From assembly GCF_014633365.1 (NCBI RefSeq), contig NC_068346.1, forward strand, positions 18,621,030 to 18,685,029: a stretch of DNA of 64,000 bases. Reading direction: 5' to 3'. This DNA comes from Diospyros lotus (taxonomy: Eukaryota > Streptophyta > Magnoliopsida > Ericales > Ebenaceae). The notes beneath the pieces are model-generated. The model did not search any database, was not told where the DNA came from, and saw nothing but the letters and a program-made list of their open reading frames with translations. Position numbers and translations under genes: made by a program. Positions 27,601 through 33,120 of this stretch are shown here, one piece after another (position 1 is the first letter of the stretch; every line of letters begins with the position of its first letter).

Positions 27601-30600
27601 GAAGTTCCCACATGCTTTAACTTCAAGGCCTTCATTGCTTTCAACCTTTGCTCTTTCTCAAGAAACCCCTTAAAAAAAAACATAAGGTAGCTAAGCCACC
27701 ATACAAGAAAGATAAAGGATTTCTCTTTATTACTATAAGGTAGAGACCTTACCTTTGCATTCTTCATTTCCTTCTTCCTTTCTTCTCCATTCTTTCCTTT
27801 CTTCCTCTAAGCATTTGGCCAAAAAGCTTAGCCTTCTTCTCTACCTCCCTTTATATAGCCAAAATTCCCCTTAATTCTCTTATTTTATTTCCATGGCAAG
27901 AATAAATCTTAGCCCTAGGATCTCACTTAAGTTGGAAGAATACATCCTAGCCTTCCATAACAAGCACAATCCATGTGCTCTTGTCTTCTTTAATCTCCAC
28001 CATTAGATTTCTTTTACTTTTGAAGACTAGATCTCAACCATTAAAATCCCTTTACATGTGGCAATCCATGCCACTTCTCTTGAATCATCTCAACCATTAG
28101 ATTTTTTAAGACTAAATCTCCACCCTTGGATCAAGTCTTCCTTTCCATAAATAGATTTTCTTTTCTATTTATTTAATTTGAGAAATTTTCATGCCATCAA
28201 CCTTGAAAGACATAATTCAAGGCTTTTCCCATTTATTAAATCCCCATATTTCAAGGCTTGATCCCAACCATTGGATCATGTCTCCAAATCCCATAAAATA
28301 TCCCATTTCTCATTTATTTAATTGGGACTAATTTCACCACATTAAATATGAAAGACAATTTAGAGAGACATAATGCTTTTCTTTCCCATTTATTTTAGTC
28401 TCCCATTTTCCCCCATTAATGCTTGACTATTTTTTTTTTCTTTTGCATTTTCCTTTTTATGCAACATAATTATGTCTCCCATTAATTGCAAGAATGACCA
28501 TATTCCAATTTCTTTTGCAATTAATTTGATCTTCATTTATCTTGGACACCACTTTGCCAAGTGTCACTCCATGCCACCAACCTTGGCTTCCAAGACTAAA
28601 TCTAAGCCATCCATGTGGCACCCCCATATAAATACACCAATTAATTATTTCCACTCCCATAATTAATTTCCTCCTTTTCTCATAATTAATTCCTTTATGG
28701 AATTTCTCTCCAAAATTACCAAAACACCCTTTGTGAATTTTCAATCCCATTTATTTCCACATAATGTAAAATGGGAACTAATTCACTTCCACATTCAATT
28801 CCACCTTGGAATTATCTCCAATGTACCAAATTACCCTTTATTGGACTTCGCTATCCAAATTACCAAAATGTCCCTCTCATAGGGCACCCTCAATCTCAAG
28901 GATTTAACACCTTCTCAAGGGCATTTTTGGAATTTTTCTCACTTTCTTTCCTATTCTTTTAACACCTGTAACACCGGGTGTTACAAGTTGGGAGGCTCAT
29001 TTATCTGGCAAACTCTCGGTCAAACATTGCCTATGCAGTGAGTGTGGTTAGCCAATTCATGCACAACCCAAAGGACACTCATCTAAAAGCAGTGTATAGG
29101 ATCTTACACTACTTGAAGGGAACCCCCAAAAAAGGGATTCTATTTAAAAGGGAGAAACTATGTCTCTTGAAACTTACACAAATGCTGATTATGCTGGGTT
29201 TATGGTGGATAAAAGGTCTACATCCGGTTATTGCACATTTCTAGGGGGCAATCTTGTGACTTGAAGAAGCAAAAAACAAAATGTGGTGGCTTGGTCAAGT
29301 GCTGAAGCAGAATTCAGGTCAATGGCTCTAGGGATGTGTGAGTTATTGAGGCTTAAAATACTATTGGATGACCTTAGAATCAACTGGACAGCTCCTATGA
29401 GACTCTACTGTGACAATAAATTAGCTATAAGCATTGTCCACAACTCTATTCAACATGACCAAACAAAGCATGTTGAATTGGATAGGCATTTTATTAAAGA
29501 AAAATTGGATAGTTGCCTGATTTGCACCCCATATATATATCCTCAAGTGATCAATTGGCAAATATGTTGACCAAAGGTTTACCTATAGCTGTGTGTCAAA
29601 GGTTGATAAGAAAGATTGGAATGCATGACATTCATTCACAATCTTAAGGGAAAGTGTTAAAGATACACAAGATATCTTGTCCATATTCTCAGACAAGATA
29701 TACTCACTTGATTGGTTTTACTTTCTATAGATGTATGGTATATCTTCTAGACGAATATATGGTTGTGATTGTATTCTAAATTAGTTGTATCCTAAAATTG
29801 TATAGATTTCCAAATCCATATTTGGAAACTGCCTATTCTGGTAGGTTGCCTTGTACATAAATTCAGTAAACCCTTCAAGGGAAATAAGATTGAATTTTTC
29901 CGGTCATTTTTGACAATGACAATGTCCATCCAAACCTAATTGTAGGATCACAAGTAGCATTAGTACAATACAACCAGAAAAATCTGGAGCAGTTGGCTTG
30001 ACTTCTTTTTTCTTGATTTTTTCCCCATAAATAATAGCCTTATAACTCCTGTCAGTTTGAAAATGAGAGGCAGGAAATCACAAATAAAAAGCAAAAAGGC
30101 AATATACATGGAAAGCAGAATTAACAAAAAGGATGATAAAAAAGTTTATTTGCAAAGTGAGAGCAGACATAAGGCAGCAAAGATGCACCAAATTTCTGAA
30201 GAGAAGTCGAGGTTCATGTATTCAAATTTAATAGAAAAATTAGAAAAAAAATAATAAATTTTGAATTCATCACTTTTAGAAGAAATTTAGTTTGCCTCGT
30301 TTGAAACAGAAAAAATGCATGTTGGCATTCTTCTATTCAAGGTTGTATTATGTAAATCAAGGTTCCTGATAACATCAGTTATGGTTCTAGCAACTGGTAG
30401 AAGCATACCATTGTTTATCATGGTTTTGGCAATATCCAGCAAGACTAAAAGTGAAGTGGCTCAAGTTTTCTTACTGAATCTCTTTGCACTGGTACATCCG
30501 GCCACATTAGTGTTACGATTTCAAAACTTGTAAGTTAAATCCGGCAAAAGCCTAAGATCACTTCTGGTATGAAAGAAGCATGCATTATTTACTGCCATGA

Positions 30601-32148
30601 CATTTGAAGCCAAGGATTCTGACAAAATACAACGTTAGTCTGATCCAATATTGCTATCTAATTATGCTTGGTGATATTTTGCAGGAATTTGAAACAAGAT
30701 GTATTTAACATCAGAAATTACAAAGCCAAAGGTTGTGAATTCACTCTGGTGGCTAAGCCTTGTTTATGGGTAAAATACAGAGAGTGTTGCCCACAAATGT
30801 ATACCTATTGAAAGTTGCAATAAACAGAAGTTTTTATTTACTTCTTTCCTGGTGCTACTCAGTTAAAACCCAAAAAAAAAGGCCAAAAAATTGCATATTT
30901 AGAATAATTACCAATGAAGCTCAGAATTCAAGAAGATGAGAATTGAATCCATTTTTTGTTTAGAAAATGAGGATTAAATGAAGGAGCAGACAGTAATTCA
31001 AAAGCAGGTAATTAGAAAACAAATTAATGAAAAAATCAGCTGCTAGAGAAAAGGCAGCTATATTCATATAGCATTCCACCATACACCACCAGCATCTATA
31101 GCCTACACAAAGCCACATGTTGATGACTTCAATCAAACAATTTATTTCCCAATTATCATACTTCATTATCTAACAAGAAACAAAATGCAAAGTGAGAAAG
31201 TTCAGCAATAGCATACCAAGAATGATAGTTGTCCCTGACAATACTTTTGTGAACTTCAGAAGCCTTGCAGAATCCGTAGCCCTAGCACCAATTGTAGACT
31301 TCTGAGATTCGCTAGAACTATTATCAGAGCTTGAGATCGATGATGCTGACTTGGTAAGGATTGGATTAGAATTCGGTTTCTTTTTACCTTGGATTTCATC
31401 CTACAGCAAAGAGAAAATAAATCCCTTATTAGTTTCAAATGCTAAATTTGGCAAGTATCAGACAGTAACCGATATTACCTCAACAGAATCATCCATCCGG
31501 TCACTTGTTCCGACATCTTTGTCTGAGAAACGCCTGTGAATGTCTGGAGAGTGCAAACTTGAGTCACTAAGTGGGTCTTGACTACGTGTTATTAGTACCT
31601 TGCCAGGGAAACTGCGACCTTTAAGAAGCCTAAATATTGATGAAAAAATATATCAAAGAAAAAGAAAATCATGATTTACAAACATTTACACATTGGCATC
31701 ATGCAATTAACGCAGATGAAACTCAAAGAAAACGAGAATACGCCTGCACTATCTTCCCATCCAAACGGTATAGATCCGAAAAATCCCATGGCTAGGCAAC
31801 AAATCAAGATGCAGTAATAGAATTGGGTGCACAGACCGAAAGAACGCATTATTTCACGTCGATTACCGTCAAAGCACATCAAATTCGACGATACCTCTCA
31901 AGATCAGAAATTATTTCCTAATGGATATTCAAATCTGGTGAAATGAGAGTCGTTGTGATTGAAATTTTGGGGTTTGTCGGTGCAAATCCGCTGGTAAGTA
32001 ACCAAATTCGAGGGGAGTATTTGGGAGAAACGTACCCTTGAACATTGCGAAGCGTTTGGTTGAATCTGGAATCGAGGCTTGAGAGATTAGAAGTATTGGT
32101 GTCCTTCTTCCGATCCTCTTGTTTTCTGCTGTTGGTATCGCTGTTCAT
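4034..32148 (-). CDS. TBC-domain Rab GTPase-activating protein (Gyp1/TBC1D22-like), nine exons, 3' end outside window
   Basis: Predicted RabGAP, which would stimulate GTP hydrolysis by Rab/Ypt proteins in vesicle traffic. Join on the minus strand: 32036-32148, 31479-31629, 31217-31400, 15980-16050, 10157-10294, 9956-10047, 9005-9276, 4313-4398, 4034-4135. Every intron is GT-AG and phases match, giving 1209 nt with no stop. Residues 1-149 are Ser/Asn/Lys-rich and probably disordered. The TBC domain starts near residue 157 ([19 protein letters not shown]). The Arg finger is R226 in IAVDCPRT and the Gln finger is Q261 in GYVQGIND; their 35-residue spacing equals that of yeast Gyp1. Family members are about 440-450 aa, so roughly 45-50 codons lie left of the window. 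The start is the first in-frame ATG; the upstream in-frame codon at 32214 is TTG. Coding sequence appears intact; the introns are transposon-swollen. Confidence 0.93.
4313..4398 (-). CDS. RabGAP exon 8
   Basis: Acceptor TTTCCAG|AA, donor CGTGAG|GTTTGC. It codes [19 protein letters not shown] and [10 protein letters not shown], a very conserved TBC helix pair. Separated from exon 7 by the 4.6-kb intron 7, which holds a LINE and a TRIM. Confidence 0.95.
4399..5089. other. Intron 7, right of exon 8: no recognised element
   Basis: AT-rich intron sequence with a (GA)n microsatellite at 4511-4532. No gene or transposon domain seen. Confidence 0.6.
4511..4532. repeat. (GA)n microsatellite
   Basis: Eleven uninterrupted GA dinucleotides inside intron 7. 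Visible directly. Confidence 0.95.
5090..6960 (+). mobile_element. LINE (non-LTR retrotransposon) relic, endonuclease plus RT
   Basis: Degenerate ORF2-like sequence, antisense to the host gene. Around 5105-5440 the frames give endonuclease-like blocks ([20 protein letters not shown], then an IIGEDS-x-NGHLGRE-like block). Around 5640-6230 there is a linker rich in Lys and Arg. Around 6395-6760 there is an RT segment with the [11 protein letters not shown] helix and a catalytic box reading FVND at 6478-6489 in place of FADD, followed by [12 protein letters not shown]. Multiple frameshifts and stops are present, and a run of A at 5869-5886 is internal. The family resembles the plant LINE group often mis-annotated as craniofacial development protein 2-like. 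Ends are approximate. Confidence 0.78.
6517..6539. repeat. (AG)n microsatellite inside the LINE RT
   Basis: An AG run interrupts the RT reading frame just after the FVND box; expansion there may be one of the frame-breaking events. Confidence 0.9.
6961..8187. other. Intron 7 middle: no recognised element
   Basis: AT-rich, with a TTC-rich stretch near 7442-7460. Short open frames (for example 7933-8259 minus) have no recognisable domain and overlap a repeat end, so I do not call them genes. Confidence 0.5.
8188..8493 (+). mobile_element. TRIM (terminal-repeat retrotransposon in miniature)
   Basis: Two direct repeats of exactly 93 bp each (8188-8280 and 8401-8493), both TG...CA, about 80% identical by eye. 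The left one is followed at once by TGGTATTAAAGTAGG, a mutated initiator-tRNA-Met primer site, and the right one is preceded by a purine tract (GTGAGGGGA). The 120-bp internal part codes nothing. This is the full TRIM plan. Flanks AGGGG and AGTAG do not form a clean 5-bp duplication. The sequence just left of 8188 resembles the purine tract before the right LTR, so the copy may be part of an old tandem. Confidence 0.8.
8494..9004. other. Intron 7 left of exon 7: no recognised element
   Basis: AT-rich with a T-run near 8573-8585 and nothing further recognised. Confidence 0.6.
9005..9276 (-). CDS. RabGAP exon 7 (glutamine finger)
   Basis: The largest exon; acceptor TTCCCAG|GGC, donor GATG|GTATGT. 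It codes [20 protein letters not shown] through [15 protein letters not shown] holds the Y-x-Q catalytic Gln (residue 261), followed by the conserved [19 protein letters not shown] block. No disruptions. Confidence 0.96.
9277..9955 (-). other. RabGAP intron 6 with an unexplained 162-codon open frame (9373-9861)
   Basis: The intron is 679 bp. On the gene strand 9861-9373 stays open for 162 codons, rich in Cys, Phe, Ile and Leu, with no domain I recognise, no ribosome or splice context of its own, and no link in frame to exon 7. It could be chance, a captured fragment, or part of a decayed element. Confidence 0.35.
9956..10047 (-). CDS. RabGAP exon 6 (arginine finger)
   Basis: Acceptor CTTCTTAG|ATC, donor ACCTG|GTTAAG. 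It codes [16 protein letters not shown] through LERILYT. IAVDCPR fits I-x-x-D-x-x-R, whose Arg (residue 226 here) is the catalytic finger in TBC RabGAPs. Separated from exon 5 by only 109 bp. Confidence 0.95.
10157..10294 (-). CDS. RabGAP exon 5
   Basis: 46 codons in phase 0; acceptor CAACAG|GGA, donor CGCCAG|GTACTG. It codes [18 protein letters not shown] through [10 protein letters not shown], the charged helix region before the Arg-finger motif of Gyp1-like TBC domains. Confidence 0.94.
10295..11879. other. Intron 4, left part: no recognised element
   Basis: AT-rich intron sequence with an A-run at 11299-11318. A GT-rich stretch at 11843-11882 abuts the LTR to its right. No gene seen. Confidence 0.55.
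11880..12236 (-). repeat. Probable 3' LTR of the intron 4 chromovirus
   Basis: On the minus strand it starts TGTTGAAATAG after the purine stretch GCAGAGAAAG, has AGTATATAAGC as a TATA-like box near 12040-12050, and ends CTATCACA. No partner LTR is present to confirm the ends. Confidence 0.45.
11880..13990 (-). mobile_element. Ty3/gypsy chromovirus fragment (3' half plus LTR)
   Basis: On the minus strand from 13990 leftwards: an RNase H tail ending in the [11 protein letters not shown] motif (about 13770-13990); integrase pieces around 12900-13690 ([16 protein letters not shown], then [17 protein letters not shown]); the integrase C-terminal block at 12626-12859 ([20 protein letters not shown]); and a chromodomain-like tail near 12390-12450 ([12 protein letters not shown]). 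An LTR follows. Gag, protease and RT are absent, so the 5' part was deleted. Several stops and shifts. It lies in sense with the RabGAP transcript. Confidence 0.8.
13991..14649. other. Intron 4 middle: no recognised element
   Basis: Contains a T-run at 14530-14550. The GC/AT mix near 13995-14060 may be the broken 5' edge of the chromovirus. No coding signal. Confidence 0.5.
14650..14915 (-). mobile_element. SINE-like, tRNA-derived sequence
   Basis: On the minus strand, TAGCTTAATGG (14891-14901) fits the pol III A box T-R-G-C-N2-A-N3-G. GGGTTCAATTT (about 14838-14848) fits the B box G-W-T-C-R-A-N-N-C except its last base. The rest is unrelated to tRNA, as in plant SINEs. No flanking duplication or 3' tail was confirmed. 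Confidence 0.4.
14916..15979. other. Intron 4 right part, with (CT)n(CA)n
   Basis: Unrecognised intron sequence apart from the compound microsatellite at 15570-15608. A 15300-15480 stretch is more GC-rich than its surroundings but shows no clear domain. Confidence 0.5.
15570..15608. repeat. Compound (CT)n(CA)n microsatellite
   Basis: About ten CT units run directly into about nine CA units. Visible directly. Confidence 0.95.
15980..16050 (-). CDS. RabGAP exon 4
   Basis: 71-bp exon; acceptor CTCCCAG|AT, donor TTTTG|GTAAGC. It codes [20 protein letters not shown] and RLLL, the first motif of the TBC domain. It is an exon island between 15.2 kb of intron on its 5' side and 5.7 kb on its 3' side, so it is easy to miss with gene finders. 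Confidence 0.93.
16051..16844. other. Intron 3 between exon 4 and copia-2: no recognised element
   Basis: AT-rich intron sequence with A-runs at 16736-16798. Nothing further recognised. Confidence 0.6.
16845..17102 (+). repeat. 5' LTR of copia-2
   Basis: TGTTGAAGATA...TTCTTGACA, 258 bp, matching the 3' LTR at 29655-29915 along its whole length, with the tRNA-Met primer site abutting its right edge. Confidence 0.95.
17191..18276 (+). pseudogene. copia-2 gag
   Basis: Starts [19 protein letters not shown], 76 bp after the primer site. It codes a retrotransposon gag core ([19 protein letters not shown], a [11 protein letters not shown] helix, [24 protein letters not shown]) and a CCHC knuckle at about 17985-18035 reading C-x2-C-x4-H-x4-C ([14 protein letters not shown]). 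Two TGA codons interrupt it (17458 and 17866), at least the first standing where Trp is expected. It would package RNA in virus-like particles; here it is inactive. Confidence 0.88.
18298..18674 (+). pseudogene. copia-2 protease and start of GAG-pre-integrase
   Basis: After a frameshift near 18310 the frame reads [15 protein letters not shown], where the catalytic D-S-G has become D-F-G. It continues through [18 protein letters not shown] to a stop near 18569, then [16 protein letters not shown], the start of the GAG-pre-integrase domain. The remainder of that domain, with its His/Cys zinc site, is missing, lost where the chromovirus sits. Confidence 0.8.
18564..18951. repeat. 194-bp tandem duplication across the copia-2/chromovirus junction
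   Basis: 18564-18757 and 18758-18951 are nearly identical copies. Each contains copia-2 pre-integrase sequence followed by about 80 bp of chromovirus LTR. Since each unit holds both elements, the duplication happened after the chromovirus insertion. Confidence 0.88.
18869..19124 (-). repeat. 3' LTR of the intron 3 chromovirus, internally shortened
   Basis: On the minus strand it starts TGTCACGATCC right after the G/A tract at 19125-19140. It is about 256 bp against 336 bp in the partner, because roughly 80 bp near its end, including the CT run, are missing. Confidence 0.85.
19170..22530 (-). pseudogene. Chromovirus pol (protease, RT, RNase H, integrase, chromodomain-like)
   Basis: Protease [13 protein letters not shown] lies near 22470-22510, in the frame running to 22133. 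RT is at 21347-22129 with [32 protein letters not shown] and the catalytic FFDDILIYS. RNase H is at 20759-21019 ([20 protein letters not shown]). Integrase is in pieces at 20377-20661 (zinc-finger end, SPLGGHSGV), 20016-20240 ([24 protein letters not shown]) and 19698-19895. The C-terminal block is at 19269-19676 ([16 protein letters not shown]) and a chromodomain-like end near 19215-19265 ([16 protein letters not shown]). Stops and shifts separate the pieces. The chromodomain of such elements directs insertion into heterochromatin; this copy is inactive. Confidence 0.88.
22531..23779 (-). pseudogene. Chromovirus gag
   Basis: The likely start is the ATG at 23779 ([19 protein letters not shown]); the early part has stops. 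The gag core is clear at 22937-23494 ([36 protein letters not shown]). A zinc knuckle near 22690-22735 begins [12 protein letters not shown] but the frame shifts before the last Cys; a neighbouring frame continues as an acidic Glu-rich linker to 22531. Confidence 0.82.
23929..24264 (-). repeat. 5' LTR of the intron 3 chromovirus
   Basis: 336 bp; on the minus strand TGTCGTGATCC...GGCTTGACA, followed by TTGG and a tRNA-Met primer site. It carries a CT-rich run (24002-24027) absent from the left LTR. Confidence 0.9.
24265..26280 (+). pseudogene. copia-2 integrase and reverse transcriptase
   Basis: Right of the chromovirus the integrase core resumes (FISFVDDCT near 24315), then [10 protein letters not shown] with shifts and the integrase tail at 24571-24960 ([20 protein letters not shown]). 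The linker 24961-25460 is Pro/Ser-rich. RT begins near 25587 ([21 protein letters not shown]) and continues through [20 protein letters not shown] and the catalytic YADD (25985-25996) after a stop near 25960. It is cut at 26280 by the solo LTR. Confidence 0.88.
26281..28985 (-). mobile_element. Solo LTR (2.7 kb, GC-island family), in copia-2
   Basis: Starts TGTAAC and ends GTTACA, flanked by a perfect 5-bp duplication AGTTG (26276-26280, 28986-28990). Excising it with one AGTTG copy rejoins the copia-2 RT codons in frame, proving the insertion. No internal coding region, primer site or purine tract exists, so it is a solo LTR. A TATA box CTATATAAAGG on the minus strand (27849-27859) sets the orientation: U3 about 1.1 kb, R-U5 about 1.5 kb. 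A GC-rich block with CGCGCG runs lies at 26710-26885. Same family and orientation as 36002-38803. It lies in sense with the RabGAP gene. Confidence 0.88.
28986..29640 (+). pseudogene. copia-2 RT end and RNase H
   Basis: Continues from 26280 after the solo [23 protein letters not shown], then RNase H pieces with [18 protein letters not shown] (29283-29350) and [17 protein letters not shown], and the tail [10 protein letters not shown] near 29560. Frameshifts near 29160, 29260 and 29555. Ends at the 3' purine tract. Confidence 0.88.
29655..29915 (+). repeat. 3' LTR of copia-2
   Basis: TGTTAAAGATA...TTTTTGACA, 261 bp. It differs from the 5' LTR by about 15 substitutions and a 3-bp insertion, and is preceded by the purine tract CTTAAGGGAAAG. 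Confidence 0.95.
29916..31216. other. Intron 3 between copia-2 and exon 3: no recognised element
   Basis: AT-rich intron sequence. Open frames at 30057-30254 and 30315-30533 are short, low-complexity or hydrophobic, and not recognised. Confidence 0.6.
31217..31400 (-). CDS. RabGAP exon 3
   Basis: Acceptor CTGTAG|GAT and donor CTTG|GTATGC. Residues 89-149: a Lys/Asn/Ser-rich linker, then the conserved block [21 protein letters not shown] just before the TBC domain. It ends one base into the codon completed by exon 4, across the 15.2-kb intron 3. Confidence 0.92.
31479..31629 (-). CDS. RabGAP exon 2
   Basis: Acceptor TATTTAG|G and donor GAG|GTAATA. It completes the Gly split from exon 1 and continues [15 protein letters not shown], which is conserved in plant Gyp1-like proteins. 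It ends in phase 0 after a Ser/Asp-rich stretch (residues 38-88). Flanked by the small introns 1 (406 bp) and 2 (78 bp). Confidence 0.9.
31630..32035 (-). other. RabGAP intron 1
   Basis: A 406-bp GT-AG first intron without recognisable transposon sequence. Short runs stay open in several frames but none resembles a known protein. Confidence 0.8.
32036..32148 (-). CDS. RabGAP exon 1 (start codon exon)
   Basis: Codes residues 1-37 plus two bases of codon 38, from [15 protein letters not shown] to the family-conserved [13 protein letters not shown]. Donor CAAGG|GTACGT. The ATG has A at -3 and A at +4. A short uORF ends on this start codon (separate entry). Confidence 0.88.
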
Positions 32149-32168
32149 TGTTGCTGGGCAATGACCAT
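32145..32168 (-). promoter_or_regulatory. uORF of seven codons overlapping the RabGAP start
   Basis: An upstream ATG at 32168 opens a short frame, MVIAQQQ, whose TGA at 32145-32147 overlaps the main ATG in the arrangement ATGA. A terminating ribosome would be placed right on the main start codon, so the uORF could tune initiation. The reading is direct; the effect is inference and depends on the transcript starting upstream of 32168. Confidence 0.5.
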
Positions 32169-33120
32169 CGTCTGCTTCTGCTCTCTTTCTCGAAGCCCAA
32201 GGAAGCTCGTTCAAAGTCGCGTGTGAATGTCTCTTTTCTTTTTTGTTTTTTTTTTTTTCTTCTCGGATTTTTCATGTAAGAATATAATTTACTCGCGGGC
32301 TGATCGAAATGACTAAAATATTCTTGTACTGTTAGTGATGGTCGGTCAAACACAAAGACATTTTTATTAATAAAATTGTTATTTAGATATTTAATTTAAA
32401 TTTAAAATTCCTTAATATATAAATATTATTATAAAAAATATTACACTTGAATATTTATATATTTTCAGTTTGTCACTATTGTGTCGTTCACCATCACATT
32501 TGGACTGATATCATTATCTTACTTTTAATTATATTTTTTTTTTCAAAATATGCACCGAAGTACCTACAATAAATCAAATTAAGTGACAAGTTTCCGACTT
32601 TTTATCAGGTAATTTATTATCTTTTATAATTTTGCAAATGGAAAAGCATTCAAAAAATAATAAAAAAGAAACAACAATGCAGTGAGTAAAAAGCAAAAGA
32701 AACAATGGACAACTAGATAGCATGCTATGTCAAGGACTAGTTCATCAAATCGTCAGCCCAACTAGATAACTCATGAAATTGTTTTTTTAATAACTTTAAA
32801 AAAAAAATGGCTCACTACTCTTGTGGTTTGGTCTAAACATTGGATACCTCTAAGCTTCTAAAAATAGCAATAATCTTTCTTTTATTTTACAAATTTTTGT
32901 TGCAATAAACCCCTATCGCTATTTAACCTAAGTTAATTTTTTTAAAATTTAACTTAAATGCCCTCATATTCCTTATTGTCTCTCATCTATTTCACTTTTT
33001 TTCTCATTTTTTTTCTTTGATGACAGTAAATGTGATGTCAACAATGATGGCTTATTCACTCTCTGCCCTATTTTTCTTTCATGATTTTTCTTTTTTCTCA
33101 CTAGGATTTGATAAACCCAA
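32149..33120 (-). promoter_or_regulatory. 5' UTR and probable promoter region of the RabGAP gene
   Basis: The first ~130 bp upstream of the ATG are purine-rich on the gene strand, with an A-tract (32238-32259) typical of plant leaders. Further out it is very AT-rich, with several possible TATA-like stretches near 32410-32460. I cannot single out a TATA box or transcription start. No other gene is seen. Confidence 0.4.

Larger units (their letters stand above)
16845..29915 (+). mobile_element. Ty1/copia retrotransposon copia-2, split by two later insertions
   Basis: Complete ends: 5' LTR 16845-17102, primer site 17103-17115 (TGGTATCAAAGCC), purine tract 29641-29654, 3' LTR 29655-29915. The flanks are ATGAT and ATGAC, a target duplication with one change. 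Without the chromovirus (18869-24264) and the solo LTR (26281-28985) it would be about 5 kb, normal for copia. The LTRs differ at about 15 positions in 258 plus a 3-bp gap by hand alignment (about 94% identity), mostly transitions, so it is the oldest layer. It lies antisense in intron 3. Confidence 0.95.

Noticed and set aside
26281..28985. DNA transposon with TGTAAC/GTTACA inverted ends
   Set aside because: TG...CA ends, a 5-bp duplication, a TATA box, 2.7 kb without subterminal repeats and a second copy of the same layout fit a solo LTR better.
30057..30533. Two short open frames in intron 3
   Set aside because: Lys-rich or hydrophobic low-information sequences with no splice or start context; expected by chance in AT-rich DNA.
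32149..32214. Extended RabGAP start at 32214
   Set aside because: The codon at 32212-32214 is TTG, not ATG. The first in-frame ATG is at 32146-32148.
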